Assembly (NCBI RefSeq): GCF_014203695.1
Contig: NZ_JACHJO010000008.1
Coordinates: 1 to 64,000, forward strand
Length of the DNA: 64,000 nucleotides
Reading direction: 5' to 3'
Origin: Nocardiopsis algeriensis
GTDB taxonomy: Bacteria; Actinomycetota; Actinomycetes; Streptosporangiales; Streptosporangiaceae
The notes below the pieces were generated by a model that had not been told where the DNA came from, ran no database searches, and saw only the letters and a list, made by a program, of their open reading frames with translations. Both the position numbers and the translations under genes were made by a program. Numbering within the stretch: position 1 is the first letter of the stretch; every line of letters begins with the position of its first letter. Shown here piece after piece: positions 7,889 through 16,905 of the stretch.

Positions 7889-9657
7889 TGGCCACGAGCA
7901 CACGCCCCGGCGCCGGGCGCGGAAGCTCCGGGGGCAAGCGGCCGATCGGCCGGGTCATGGCACAGGTCGCCATGGTGATGAACCTCGACAAGTGCATCGG
8001 GTGCCACACCTGCTCCGTCACCTGCAAGCAGACCTGGACCAACCGCACCGGCGTCGAGTACGTGTGGTTCAACAACGTCGAGACCCGGCCCGGCCAGGGC
8101 TATCCCCGCACCTACGAGGACCAGGAGAAGTGGAAGGGCGGCTGGGTCCGCACCTCCAGGGGCAAGCTCGTGCCCCGCGCCGGCGGGCGGCTCAAGAAGC
8201 TGGCGACCATCTTCGCCAACCCGGTCATGCCCTCCATCTACGACTACTACGAGCCCTGGACCTACGACTACGAGACGCTGACCAACGCGCCGCTGGGTGA
8301 CGACTTCCCGGTCTCCTCACCCCGCTCGGCGCTCACCGGCAAGCCGATGGACATCTCCTGGAGCGCCAACTGGGACGACAATCTCGGCGGCGGCCCCGAG
8401 CTGGCGCAGCAGGACCCGGTCGTGCGCAAGCTCGAGGACAAGGTGAAGTTCTCCTTCGAGGAGACCTTCATGTTCTACCTGCCGCGCATCTGCGAGCACT
8501 GCATCAACCCGTCCTGCGTGGCCTCCTGCCCGAGCGGGGCCCTGTACAAGCGCAGTGAGGACGGCATCGTCCTGGTCGACCAGGACCGCTGCCGGGGCTG
8601 GCGCATGTGCGTCACCGGCTGCCCGTACAAGAAGATGTACTTCAACCACAAGACCGGCAAGGCCGAGAAGTGCACCTTCTGCTATCCGCGTGTCGAGGTG
8701 GGCCTGCCGACGGTCTGCTCGGAGACGTGTGTGGGGCGGCTGCGCTACCTGGGCGTCATCCTCTACGACGCCGACCGGGTCGGCGAGGCCGCGGCCGTGG
8801 AGGACGAGAAGGACCTCTACGAGGCCCAGCTGGACGTGTTCCTCGATCCGAGCGACCCCGACGTGCAAGCCGCCGCCCGCCGCGACGGGATCCCCGACAG
8901 GTGGGTCGAGTCGGCCGAGCGCTCGCCCGTCTACGCGCTGGCCAAGAAGTTCCGGGTCGCCCTGCCCCTGCATCCCGAGTACCGCACCATGCCGATGGTC
9001 TGGTACGTGCCGCCGCTGTCGCCGGTGGTGGACACCCTCACCACGACCGGGCACGACGGCGAGGACGCCGACAACCTGTTCGGGGCCATCGACACCCTGC
9101 GCATCCCCGTGGAGTACCTGGCCGAGCTGTTCACCGCCGGGGACCCCGAGCCCGTACGGCTGGTGCTGCGGCGCCTGGCCGCCATGCGCTCCTACATGCG
9201 CCGGATCAACCTGGGGCAGGAGGAGGACGCGTCGATCGCCGAGGCGGTCGGCATGTCGGGCGAGGACGTCTACGACATGTACCGCCTCCTGGCCCTGGCC
9301 AAGTACGACGAGCGCTATGTCATCCCCACCGCCTACGGGGTCGACGAGGCCGACAAGGGCGTCATCGAGGAGATCGGGTGCAGCCTCGATTTCGAGGGCG
9401 GCCCCGGCATGGGCGGCATGGGGACCCCGGGGGGCGGTGCGCCCTTCGGCGAGGCGTCCGGGCAGCCGGTGCGGGCCACCGTGGAGGACTTCCACACACT
9501 GCGCGACAGGCAGACCAGCGACAGCCACACGGACAAGCGCGGACGGATCAACCTCCTCAACTGGGACGGCAACGGCCGCCCCAGCGGGCTCTTCCCTCCC
9601 CGGCGGAGGGACCGTGACACCGACAACGGCGGGGACGGCGGAGGCCGGCCCGCGTGA
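7888..9657 (+). CDS. narH: respiratory nitrate reductase beta subunit
   Basis: An iron-sulfur electron-transfer subunit of 589 residues, longer than the roughly 510 of E. coli NarH. The extra length is an N-terminal tail of about 20 residues before VAMVMNLDKC and a C-terminal Gly/Arg-rich tail. Cluster ligands begin with Cys36, Cys39, Cys42 and Cys46. A second set starts near residue 201 (ICEHCINPSC). In CRGWRMC the second cysteine position is Trp238, the hallmark of the NarH [3Fe-4S] centre. Later cysteines lie in EKCTFC and VCSETCVGR. The ATG at 7888 overlaps the narG stop, indicating tight coupling. Confidence 0.96.
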   Translation: MATSTRPGAGRGSSGGKRPIGRVMAQVAMVMNLDKCIGCHTCSVTCKQTWTNRTGVEYVWFNNVETRPGQGYPRTYEDQEKWKGGWVRTSRGKLVPRAGGRLKKLATIFANPVMPSIYDYYEPWTYDYETLTNAPLGDDFPVSSPRSALTGKPMDISWSANWDDNLGGGPELAQQDPVVRKLEDKVKFSFEETFMFYLPRICEHCINPSCVASCPSGALYKRSEDGIVLVDQDRCRGWRMCVTGCPYKKMYFNHKTGKAEKCTFCYPRVEVGLPTVCSETCVGRLRYLGVILYDADRVGEAAAVEDEKDLYEAQLDVFLDPSDPDVQAAARRDGIPDRWVESAERSPVYALAKKFRVALPLHPEYRTMPMVWYVPPLSPVVDTLTTTGHDGEDADNLFGAIDTLRIPVEYLAELFTAGDPEPVRLVLRRLAAMRSYMRRINLGQEEDASIAEAVGMSGEDVYDMYRLLALAKYDERYVIPTAYGVDEADKGVIEEIGCSLDFEGGPGMGGMGTPGGGAPFGEASGQPVRATVEDFHTLRDRQTSDSHTDKRGRINLLNWDGNGRPSGLFPPRRRDRDTDNGGDGGGRPA

Positions 9658-9668
9658 GAGGTCGAGAC

Positions 9669-10421
9669 ATGAGCACCACCACCGAGGCACACGGAGAGGG
9701 AGAGGAGCGCGGGGCCGCAGGCCCCGCGGAGGGGATCCGCGGCTGGCTCGGCGCGGGCCGTGCGGCCCGGCGGGCGCACCGCACGGCGGTGATCCACCAG
9801 GCGGCCTCCGTCCTGCTCACCTATCCCGACGCGGCCTTCTTCGAGCGGCTGCCACTGGTCGCGCGCGCAGTCGCCGAGCTGCCCCGCGGCGAGGTGCGCT
9901 CGGCTCTCCTGGAGTTCTGCGAGCACGCCTCCAGCACTCCCGAGATGGAGCTGTGCGAGCACTACGTGGACGTGTTCGACCTGCGTCGGCGCAGGTCGCT
10001 GTACATGACCTACTACACCGACGGCGACACCCGGCGCCGCGGCCACGCCCTGTCCGAGATCAAGGGCATCTACCGCGACGCCGGGTGGTCGGTGTCCGCC
10101 AACGAGCTGCCCGACCACCTCGCGGTCGTCCTCGAGTTCTCCGCCCGGGGCGACGCGCGCCTCGGCGAGGAGCTCCTGCTGCGGTTCCGGGCGGGCCTCG
10201 ACCTGCTGGGCGAGGCGCTGACCAAGTACGGGACGCCCTACGCCCTGGTCGTGGGTTCGGTCCGCCAGACCCTGCCGCCGCCGCAGCGCACCGACGTCGA
10301 GAAGGTGCACCTGCTGGCCCGGCAGGGACCGCCCGCGGAGGACGTGGGCCTGGAACCGTACAGCCTGAAGGTGCCGCCGGCCGGCGCCGAGCCCGACCCG
10401 ACGCCTGGAGGCGGTCAGTGA
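9669..10421 (+). CDS. narJ: nitrate reductase assembly chaperone
   Basis: A 250-residue cytoplasmic chaperone of the NarJ/TorD type, needed to insert the molybdenum cofactor into NarG before membrane docking; it is not part of the final enzyme. It is mostly helical. The conserved core includes LLTYPDAAFFERL, then LCEHYVDVFDLRRRRSLYMT (the DLRRR..YLT signature of NarJ) and YRDAGW. The Gly/Ala-rich first 30 residues look disordered. The ATG at 9669 follows GAGAGG and lies 11 bases after narH. Its last four bases overlap the narI GTG start. Confidence 0.93.
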   Translation: MSTTTEAHGEGEERGAAGPAEGIRGWLGAGRAARRAHRTAVIHQAASVLLTYPDAAFFERLPLVARAVAELPRGEVRSALLEFCEHASSTPEMELCEHYVDVFDLRRRRSLYMTYYTDGDTRRRGHALSEIKGIYRDAGWSVSANELPDHLAVVLEFSARGDARLGEELLLRFRAGLDLLGEALTKYGTPYALVVGSVRQTLPPPQRTDVEKVHLLARQGPPAEDVGLEPYSLKVPPAGAEPDPTPGGGQ

Positions 10422-11170
10422 GCGACTACTCCACCATCGACATGCTTCTGTGGGGTGTGGTGCCCTACGTCGTGCTCGCCATCCTGATCAGCGGTCTGAT
10501 CTGGCGCTGGCGCTACGACCGGTTCGGCTGGACCACCCGCTCCTCCGAGCTGTACGAGTCCCGGCTGCTGCGGATCGGCAGCCCGCTGTTCCACTTCGGC
10601 CTGCTGGTGGTCATCGTGGGGCACTTCATCGGCCTGGTCATCCCCGAGTCGTGGACAACCGGGATCGGGATCCCCGACACCGCCTACCACATCACCGCAC
10701 TGTCCCTCGGCCTGGTGGCGGGGGTCTGCACGCTGGGCGGCATCGCCCTGCTGATCTGGCGCCGGCGCACGACCGGACCGGTGTTCAGCGCCACCACGCG
10801 CAACGACAAGCTCATGTACGTGGTGCTGGTGGGCGCCATCGTCACGGGCCTGGGCATGACCGCCTACTTCGCGGGGGTCGAGGTCACCGGCGGGCACACC
10901 CAGGACTACCGGTTCACCGTGTCCCCGTGGTTCCGGTCGATCTGGATCCTGCAACCGGACATCGCGGCGATGTCGCAGGCCCACGCCGCCTACCAGCTGC
11001 ATGCCCTGGTGGGCATGGCGCTCTTCGCGCTGTTCCCGTTCACCCGCCTGATCCACGCGTTCACCGCGCCGGTCGGGTACCTGTTCCGTCCCTACGTCGT
11101 CTACCGGGACCGGGACAGGTACTCGCCGGGTGCGGGTCAGGCCGAGCGGGCCGCACGCCGCGGCTGGTGA
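10418..11170 (+). CDS. narI: nitrate reductase gamma subunit (cytochrome b)
   Basis: A 250-residue five-helix membrane diheme cytochrome b that oxidises quinol and passes electrons to NarH. Heme ligands match E. coli NarI: His59 and His69 (FHFGLLVVIVGHF), and His195 and His213 (YQLHALVG then RLIHAF), with the same 10- and 18-residue spacings. The first helix is near residues 10-30. The GTG at 10418 overlaps the narJ stop (GTGA) and follows GGAGGCGG. It closes the narGHJI operon; a strong hairpin follows at 11185. Confidence 0.95.
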   Translation: MSDYSTIDMLLWGVVPYVVLAILISGLIWRWRYDRFGWTTRSSELYESRLLRIGSPLFHFGLLVVIVGHFIGLVIPESWTTGIGIPDTAYHITALSLGLVAGVCTLGGIALLIWRRRTTGPVFSATTRNDKLMYVVLVGAIVTGLGMTAYFAGVEVTGGHTQDYRFTVSPWFRSIWILQPDIAAMSQAHAAYQLHALVGMALFALFPFTRLIHAFTAPVGYLFRPYVVYRDRDRYSPGAGQAERAARRGW

Positions 11171-11184
11171 CCCACCGCTCCTCC

Positions 11185-11216
11185 GCCGCCCCGGCTCCGC
11201 ACAGGACCGGGGCGGC
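11185..11216 (+). terminator. hairpin terminator of narGHJI
   Basis: A perfect 10-bp GC stem (11185-11194 with 11207-11216) and a 12-base loop start 15 bases after the narI stop. There is no T tract. Confidence 0.65.
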
Positions 11217-11305
11217 AGGTGTGGGCAGGTGTGGGCAGGGGCTGCGGGGGGAGGGTGGCATTCTGGGAGGAGCGTGCGATGTGCGCGTGAGAGCGAGGGA
11301 GTGCC

Positions 11306-11587
11306 ATGGAGCTGTCAGTCGTCGACGTGCCGGACCGTTCGAGGTACGAGGTGAGCGCCGGCGGGGAGGTGGTCGGGTTCTCCGCCTACCACCAGATCGA
11401 GGACGGCGTGCTCGCACTGCCGCACGTCGAGGTGGACCGCGCCGTCGAGGGCCGGGGTGTGGCCAGCACGCTCATGCGGGAATCGCTCGACGACATCCGC
11501 CGCCGGGGTCTGAAGGTGGTGCCCATCTGCCCCTTCGCCAAGGAGTTCGTCAAGCGCAACCCCGAGTACGCCGACCTGGTGCAGTAG
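11306..11587 (+). CDS. small GNAT-like N-acetyltransferase
   Basis: A 93-residue single-domain protein of the short YjdJ-type acetyltransferase family (Acetyltransf_CG). It has VGFSAYHQIEDGVLALPHVEV and the acetyl-CoA-binding loop VEGRGVASTLMRESLDDIRRRGLK, then the typical end CPFAKEFVKRNPEY. Substrates of this family are mostly unknown. The ATG at 11306 follows GCGAGGGAG. It is probably a single-gene unit between the nar terminator and the symporter promoter region. Confidence 0.82.
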   Translation: MELSVVDVPDRSRYEVSAGGEVVGFSAYHQIEDGVLALPHVEVDRAVEGRGVASTLMRESLDDIRRRGLKVVPICPFAKEFVKRNPEYADLVQ

Positions 11588-11744
11588 CGGGGGCCGGGTC
11601 TCGGTGAGACCTCGCGCCGGGCAGGAAACGGGCAAACAGAGTTTTTGTCACGTTATGCGGAAGATGTACCGCCTGTGGTGAGGGCCCGGGATCAGCGGGT
11701 ATGAGGGGCCGGTCATTCCCCACACGTAAGGAGAGACCCCTCCC

Positions 11745-13235
11745 GTGTTGTCTCCAGACACGGCACCGGCGTACCACGCGGGTGTCACCGAGGCCATCGG
11801 CACGTTCAACAACGACTACCTGTGGGCCTGGGTCCTCATCCCCCTGCTGATCGCGGTCAGCCTCTACTTCACCATCGCCTCGGGCTTCGTGCAGTTCAGG
11901 ATGATCCCGGCGATGTTCGGGGTGATCACCGACAAGGCGGAGACGGCGCCCGACGGAAAGAAGGCCGTCTCCTCCCTCCAGGCGTTCATGATCTCGGCCG
12001 CGGCCCGGATCGGTACCGGCAACATCATCGGCGTGTCCATCGCCATCGCCCTGGGCGGACCCGGCGCCGTCTTCTGGATGTGGGCGATGGCGCTGCTCGT
12101 CGGCTCCGCCAGCTTCGTCGAGTCCACGCTCGCGCAGCTGTACAAGGTGCGCGCCAGCTCCGGCTACCGCGGCGGGCCCGCCTACTACATGGAGCGCGGA
12201 CTCGGGAAGCGCTGGGTCGGCGTGCTCTTCGCGGTCGTCCTCATCCTCACCTTCCCCATGGTGTTCAACGCCGTGCAGAGCAACACCATCTCCGGGGCCG
12301 TGGCCAACTCGGCCGAGACCGCCGGGCTCGGTTCGGGCCTGTGGCTGTCCCTCCTCGTCGGCGCCGCGGTGGTCGTGGCCACGGCACTGGTGATCTTCGG
12401 CGGTGTCCGCCGCATCGCGCAGACCGCCCAGGCGCTCATCCCCTTCTTCGCCGCGCTGTACATCCTCATGGGCCTGGCGATCGCGGTGATGAACTTCGAG
12501 CGGATCCCCGAGGTGTTCGCCCTGATCCTCGGGCACGCCTTCGGGATCCGGGAGTTCGCCGCGGCCGGTCTGGGCACCGTCATCGTCCAGGGCGTGCGCC
12601 GGGGCATGTTCTCCAACGAGGCCGGACTCGGCTCGGCCCCGAACGCGGCCGCCACCGCCTCGGTCTCCCACCCGGTCAAGCAGGGGCTCGTGCAGACCAT
12701 GGGCGTCTTCTTCGACACCTTCGTCGTGTGCTCGGTGACGGCGTTCATCGTTCTCCTCGGCACGACGGAACCCGTGGGCGGAGAGCTCCAGGGCGACCTG
12801 GCCCAGCATGCCGTGATGGAGTCGCTCGGTCCGTGGTCGCTGCACCTGATGACGCTCATCATCCTGCTCGTCGCGTTCACCTCGGTGCTGGGCAACTACT
12901 ACTACGGCGAGGCGAACATCCAGTACCTGTCCTCGCGCAAGAACGTGCTTCTCGGCTACAAGACCGTGTTCCTGGTGGCGACCTTCCTCGGCGCGCTGGG
13001 CTCCATCGACCTGGTCTGGACCCTGGCGGACACGACGATGGGCCTGATGGCCCTGGTCAACCTGCTGGCGATCACGCCGCTGGCCGGAGTGGCCTTCCGC
13101 CTGCTCAAGGACTACAACGAGCAGCGCAGCCAAGGGCTGGAGCCCGTGTTCACCCGGGACCGGATGCCCGAACTGACCGGAGTCGAGTGCTGGGAGCCGG
13201 ACAACAAGGCCGAACAGGAGAAGACCGTGCACTAG
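11745..13235 (+). CDS. sodium/alanine symporter (AGCS family)
   Basis: A 496-residue inner-membrane transporter of the alanine/glycine:cation symporter family with about 11 helices. The family core is clear: RIGTGNIIGVSIAIALGGPG near residue 87, then FWMWAMALLVGSASFVESTL, and later GMFSNEAGLGSAPNAAATA. It should import alanine or glycine with Na+. The GTG start at 11745 follows AAGGAGAG at about 10 bases. The 157-base gap upstream holds a weak 6-bp hairpin at 11597-11611 and presumably the promoter. The C-terminal tail after the last helix is hydrophilic and cytoplasmic. Confidence 0.92.
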   Translation: MLSPDTAPAYHAGVTEAIGTFNNDYLWAWVLIPLLIAVSLYFTIASGFVQFRMIPAMFGVITDKAETAPDGKKAVSSLQAFMISAAARIGTGNIIGVSIAIALGGPGAVFWMWAMALLVGSASFVESTLAQLYKVRASSGYRGGPAYYMERGLGKRWVGVLFAVVLILTFPMVFNAVQSNTISGAVANSAETAGLGSGLWLSLLVGAAVVVATALVIFGGVRRIAQTAQALIPFFAALYILMGLAIAVMNFERIPEVFALILGHAFGIREFAAAGLGTVIVQGVRRGMFSNEAGLGSAPNAAATASVSHPVKQGLVQTMGVFFDTFVVCSVTAFIVLLGTTEPVGGELQGDLAQHAVMESLGPWSLHLMTLIILLVAFTSVLGNYYYGEANIQYLSSRKNVLLGYKTVFLVATFLGALGSIDLVWTLADTTMGLMALVNLLAITPLAGVAFRLLKDYNEQRSQGLEPVFTRDRMPELTGVECWEPDNKAEQEKTVH

Positions 13236-13344
13236 GCGCGAACAAGTCACTTCTGTGCATCTGTGTTCTTTCGGTCACGGCGAATAATCGCTAGTGTGCT
13301 GGATCACAGTTGTGCGGCCAGTGTGCGCCTCGCGAGGGAGCCCC

Positions 13345-13944
13345 ATGTCCATCGTGTCCATCGAACCCGCGACCCCCGACCGGTGGGACGACCTGGAGAA
13401 CCTGTTCGGTCCGACCGGAGCCTACGGCCACTGCTGGTGCACGTTCTTCCGCCGGCGGGCCAAGGACCACACCGAGAGCACCACCTGCGACCGCTCTCGG
13501 CGAGGCCTGGACAACAAGGAGGAGCTGCGGCGCCTCACCCACGACGGGAAGGTGCCGGGCCTGCTCGCCTACGACGAGAACGGGCCCTGCGGATGGGTGT
13601 CGGTCGCGCCGCGCGAGGACTTCGTCCGCCTCGCCCGCTCCCGGACCCTGCGTCCCGCCGACCCGAGGGAGCCGGGGGTGTGGGCCCTGGTGTGCTTCTG
13701 GCTTCCGCCGCGCCGGCGCCGCCGGGGCCTGGGCAGCCGCCTGCTGGACGGCGCGATCGACTACGCGCGCTCGCAGGGTGCGCGCGTGCTGGAGGCCTAC
13801 CCGGTGGACACGATGGGCGGACGGGCGCCGAGCTCCGAGGTCTATCCCGGCACCGTGGAGATGTTCCGGAGGGCGGGTTTCACGCTGGCGGGCCACCACA
13901 CGAGTGAGCGGCTGGTGGCCCGGCTGGAGCTGAAGACGGACTGA
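13345..13944 (+). CDS. GNAT family N-acetyltransferase
   Basis: A 199-residue acetyltransferase. An unusual N-terminal part contains GHCWCTFFRRRAKD, seen in a GNAT subgroup whose substrate is unknown. The acetyl-CoA loop is RRRGLGSRLLDGAIDYARSQGA near residues 127-148, followed by the typical end PGTVEMFRRAGFTLAG. The ATG at 13345 follows GAGGGAG; an upstream frame open to 13294 lacks a ribosome site. It stands alone, with a strong terminator after it. Confidence 0.85.
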   Translation: MSIVSIEPATPDRWDDLENLFGPTGAYGHCWCTFFRRRAKDHTESTTCDRSRRGLDNKEELRRLTHDGKVPGLLAYDENGPCGWVSVAPREDFVRLARSRTLRPADPREPGVWALVCFWLPPRRRRRGLGSRLLDGAIDYARSQGARVLEAYPVDTMGGRAPSSEVYPGTVEMFRRAGFTLAGHHTSERLVARLELKTD

Positions 13945-13982
13945 TCCGCCGCCCCGGCATCCCCGCCGGGCGCATGCCGTTC

Positions 13983-14020
13983 CCGCGGCCCCGGGTGCTC
14001 CCAGAGCCCCGGGGCCGCGG
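13983..14020 (+). terminator. hairpin terminator after GNAT gene
   Basis: A perfect 13-bp GC stem (13983-13995 with 14008-14020) is extended by 3 more pairs inside the loop after one bulged T. It lies 38 bases after the acetyltransferase stop and isolates the copper operon from upstream transcription. Confidence 0.7.
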
Positions 14021-14071
14021 TCGTGTGTGGCGGGCGACACGTTGCCTCCGCGGGGATACTCTGGTGATGGA

Positions 14072-14088
14072 ATACCCCAGGGGGGTAT
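14072..14088. promoter_or_regulatory. CsoR-like copper operator
   Basis: ATACCCC-AGG-GGGGTAT is a 7-3-7 palindrome 46 bases before the copZ start. G/C-run palindromes flanked by AT, of the TACCCC..GGGGTA kind, are the known binding sites of the copper-sensing repressor CsoR in actinobacteria. Its place upstream of copZ-copA fits copper-inducible derepression. No csoR gene is in the window. Confidence 0.7.
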
Positions 14089-14133
14089 GGTTGTTGTTGT
14101 CCAACAGCTGCACATCACGGCACAGGAGGCCAC

Positions 14134-14349
14134 ATGAGCGCCACAAGCACTGCTGTCTACACCGTCGAGGGCATGAGCTGCGGCCACTGCGTCAACTCCG
14201 TCACCGAGGAGGTCACCGGTGTCGCCGGCGTCACCGGTGTCGAGGTGGACCTCGAGGGCAAGAAGGTGACCGTCACCGCCGAGGGTCCGGTCGACGACGC
14301 CGCGGTGCGCGCCGCCATCGACGAGGCCGGGTACGAGGTGCGCGGCTGA
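14134..14349 (+). CDS. copZ: copper chaperone CopZ
   Basis: A 71-residue protein made of one heavy-metal-associated domain. The Cu(I)-binding motif GMSCGHC is at residues 13-19, with the two thiols presented on a ferredoxin-like fold that ends in IDEAGYEV. It should carry Cu(I) in the cytoplasm to the ATPase CopA encoded just downstream. The ATG at 14134 follows CAGGAGG. It is first in a three-gene operon behind a CsoR-like operator. Confidence 0.93.
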   Translation: MSATSTAVYTVEGMSCGHCVNSVTEEVTGVAGVTGVEVDLEGKKVTVTAEGPVDDAAVRAAIDEAGYEVRG

Positions 14350-14350
14350 C

Positions 14351-14527
14351 ATGGGAGTGACCGCGAAGCTGGGGCTGTACGCCCTCGGGCTCGTGGTCGT
14401 CTTCGTCGCGATGTTCGGGGTCGGCTCGGTGGTCGGCCCCGTCCTCCCGGAGGAGGGCGCCCCCGACCGCGTCGAGGAGACCACGGGCGAAGAGCAGCAC
14501 CGGGGTGAAGGGCACGGAGCACCATGA
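14351..14527 (+). CDS. 58-aa single-TM protein of copper operon
   Basis: A short gene starting one base after the copZ stop and ending in an ATGA overlap with copA. It encodes 58 residues: a short basic N-terminus (MGVTAKLG), one hydrophobic helix at about residues 9-31, and an acidic tail rich in Glu with two histidines ([11 protein letters not shown]). The N-terminus is probably inside and the acidic His-containing tail outside. Position and codon use (nearly all G/C third bases) say it is real. Function is unknown; a small partner of CopA or an extracytoplasmic metal-binding peptide are guesses. Confidence 0.72.
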   Translation: MGVTAKLGLYALGLVVVFVAMFGVGSVVGPVLPEEGAPDRVEETTGEEQHRGEGHGAP

Positions 14528-16734
14528 GCAGTTCGGTGGAACTCGCCATCGGCGGCATGACCTGTGCCGCCTGCGCGAACAGGGTGGAGAAGCGCCTCAA
14601 CAAGATGGACGGCGTCACCGCCACCGTCAACTTCGCGACCGAGAAGGCCCGCGTCTCCTTCGACGGCCCTCCTGTGCCGGTGGAGGACCTCGTCGCCCAG
14701 GTCGAGAAGGCCGGGTACACCGCCGCCGTCCCCCGGACCGAACGCGAGCCCGCCGCGGAGCCCGACGACCCCTCGCGCCCCCTGCGCGACCGCGCCGTCG
14801 TCTCCCTGCTCCTGTCCGTGCCCGTCATCGCCATGGCGATGGTTCCCGCGCTCCAGTTCACCCACTGGCAGTGGGCCTCGCTGACGCTGGCCGCGCCGGT
14901 CGTGGTCTGGGGCGCCCTGCCCTTCCACGTCGCCGCCTGGAAGAACCTGCGCCTGGGTACCGCCACCATGGACACGCTGGTCTCCCTCGGCGTGGGCGCC
15001 GCCTTCCTGTGGTCCCTCTACGCCCTCTTCCTCGGCACCGCCGGCGAACCCGGGATGACCCACGCCTTCGAGTTCACCGTCGCCCGCACCGACGGATCCG
15101 CCGACATCTACCTGGAGACCGCGGCGGGCGTCACCTCCTTCATCCTCCTCGGCAAGTACTTCGAGGCCCGCGCCAAGAGGAGGGCCGGTACGGCCCTGCG
15201 CGCCCTCATGGAACTGGGCGCCAAGGAGGTCGCGGTCCTGCGGGGCGGGCGCGAGACCATGGTCCCCGTCGAGCAGCTGGTCGTCGGGGACCGGTTCGTG
15301 GTGCGGCCGGGGGAGAAGGTCGCCACCGACGGCGAGGTCGAGAGCGGCACCTCCGCCGTCGACATGAGCATGCTGACCGGTGAGTCGGTCCCGGCAGAGG
15401 TCGGCCCCGGTGACGCCGTGGTGGGCGCCACCGTCAACGCGGGCGGCCGGCTCGTCGTGCGGGCCACCCGGGTCGGCTCCGACACCCAGCTCGCCCAGAT
15501 GGCACGCCTGGTCGAGGAGGCCCAGAACGGCAAGGCCGAGGTCCAGCGCCTGGCCGACCGCGTGTCGGGCGTCTTCGTCCCCGCCGCCATCCTGGTCGCC
15601 GCGGGCACGCTCGGCTTCTGGCTGGGCACCGGAGGCCCCACCTCGGCCGCCTTCAGCGCCGCTGTCGCCGTCCTCATCATCGCCTGCCCCTGCGCCCTGG
15701 GCCTGGCCACGCCGATGGCCCTCATGGTGGGCACCGGCCGGGGCGCCCAGCTCGGCATCCTCATCAAGGGCCCGGAGGTCCTGGAGAACACCCGGCGCGT
15801 CGACACCGTGGTGCTCGACAAGACCGGGACCGTCACCACGGGCCGGATGGCGCTGGTGCGGACCGTCGCCGCCGACGGGGAGGACGAGACCGAGGTCCTG
15901 CGGCTGGCCGGGGCCCTGGAGTCCTCCTCCGAGCACCCCGTCGCCCGCGCGATCGCGGCCGGGGCCCGCGAGCAGGGCGCCCTGCCCGAGCCCGAGGACT
16001 TCGCCAACACGGCGGGCCTCGGCGTCCGGGGCACCGTGGCGGGCCGTACCGTCCTCGTCGGGCGTCCCGCGCTCCTGGAGGAAGCGGGGCAGCACCTCCC
16101 CGAGGAGCTCTCCACCGCGATGAAGGAGGCCCACGGCGAGGGCCGCACCGCCGTGGCCGTCGGTTGGGACGGCCGGGCCCGCGGTGTGCTGGTCGTCTCC
16201 GACACCGTCAAGCCCACCAGTGCCGAGGCGGTCCGGGCCTTCCGCGACCTGGGTCTCACACCCGTCCTGCTGACCGGTGACAACGAGAGCGCCGCCCGCG
16301 CCGTCGCCGACGAGGTGGGGATCGAGCGGGTGGTGGCCGAGGTGCTGCCCCGGGACAAGGTCGACGAGGTCAGGCGCCTCCAGGCCGAGGGCCGCACCGT
16401 GGCGATGGTCGGGGACGGGGTCAACGACGCCGCAGCCCTGGCCCAGGCCGACCTGGGCCTGTCCATGGGCACCGGTACCGACGCGGCGATCGAGGCCGGT
16501 GACCTCACCCTGGTCCGCGGGGACCTGCGTGCGGCCGCCGACGCGGTCCGGCTGTCACGGCGCACCCTGGCCACGATCAAGGGAAACCTCTTCTGGGCCT
16601 TCGCCTACAACACGGCGGCCATCCCGCTGGCCGCGGCGGGGCTGCTCAACCCGATGCTCGCCGGGGCCGCGATGGCGGTGTCGAGCGTGTTCGTGGTGAC
16701 CAACAGCCAGCGGCTGCGCACCTTCGGCAGATGA
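14524..16734 (+). CDS. copA: Cu(I)-exporting P1B-type ATPase
   Basis: A 736-residue copper efflux ATPase of the plasma membrane. Domains in order: one N-terminal HMA domain with GMTCAAC (Cys14, Cys17); paired transmembrane helices; the actuator domain with MLTGESVP; the intramembrane CPC (residues 388-390); the phosphorylated Asp432 in DKTGTVT; SSEHPVA of the nucleotide domain; [14 protein letters not shown]; and final helices with YNTAAIP and the MAVSS motif. The CPC, YN and MxxSS set is the Cu(I) (P1B-1) signature. The start overlaps the 58-aa gene by ATGA. A large hairpin follows the stop. Confidence 0.96.
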   Translation: MSSSVELAIGGMTCAACANRVEKRLNKMDGVTATVNFATEKARVSFDGPPVPVEDLVAQVEKAGYTAAVPRTEREPAAEPDDPSRPLRDRAVVSLLLSVPVIAMAMVPALQFTHWQWASLTLAAPVVVWGALPFHVAAWKNLRLGTATMDTLVSLGVGAAFLWSLYALFLGTAGEPGMTHAFEFTVARTDGSADIYLETAAGVTSFILLGKYFEARAKRRAGTALRALMELGAKEVAVLRGGRETMVPVEQLVVGDRFVVRPGEKVATDGEVESGTSAVDMSMLTGESVPAEVGPGDAVVGATVNAGGRLVVRATRVGSDTQLAQMARLVEEAQNGKAEVQRLADRVSGVFVPAAILVAAGTLGFWLGTGGPTSAAFSAAVAVLIIACPCALGLATPMALMVGTGRGAQLGILIKGPEVLENTRRVDTVVLDKTGTVTTGRMALVRTVAADGEDETEVLRLAGALESSSEHPVARAIAAGAREQGALPEPEDFANTAGLGVRGTVAGRTVLVGRPALLEEAGQHLPEELSTAMKEAHGEGRTAVAVGWDGRARGVLVVSDTVKPTSAEAVRAFRDLGLTPVLLTGDNESAARAVADEVGIERVVAEVLPRDKVDEVRRLQAEGRTVAMVGDGVNDAAALAQADLGLSMGTGTDAAIEAGDLTLVRGDLRAAADAVRLSRRTLATIKGNLFWAFAYNTAAIPLAAAGLLNPMLAGAAMAVSSVFVVTNSQRLRTFGR

Positions 16735-16755
16735 TGCCCGGTCGCGCCGGAAGAG

Positions 16756-16805
16756 TAGCGCTCCGCGCGTTTCGGGCACCTGTGTCCGAGATGTGCGGAG
16801 CGCTA
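16756..16805 (+). terminator. hairpin terminator of copper operon
   Basis: A perfect 11-bp inverted repeat (16756-16766 with 16795-16805) encloses 28 bases that form an inner 6-bp stem containing one G:U pair. It starts 22 bases after the copA stop. Confidence 0.6.
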
Positions 16806-16905
16806 TCCTTGTGAGGCGTCTCATACCCCTGAGGCGTGTGTGCCGACCGTATCCCCGCTCTGCGACGGTGCCTTCCGTGTCTCCCCCGCACTACCGAGGT
16901 CGCCT

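Noticed and set aside
4919-7903. Minus-strand frame of almost 1000 codons opposite narG
   Set aside because: At this GC content the antisense of a biased gene stays open by chance. The product is Val/Gly/Arg-rich without domains, and narG on the plus strand is unmistakable.
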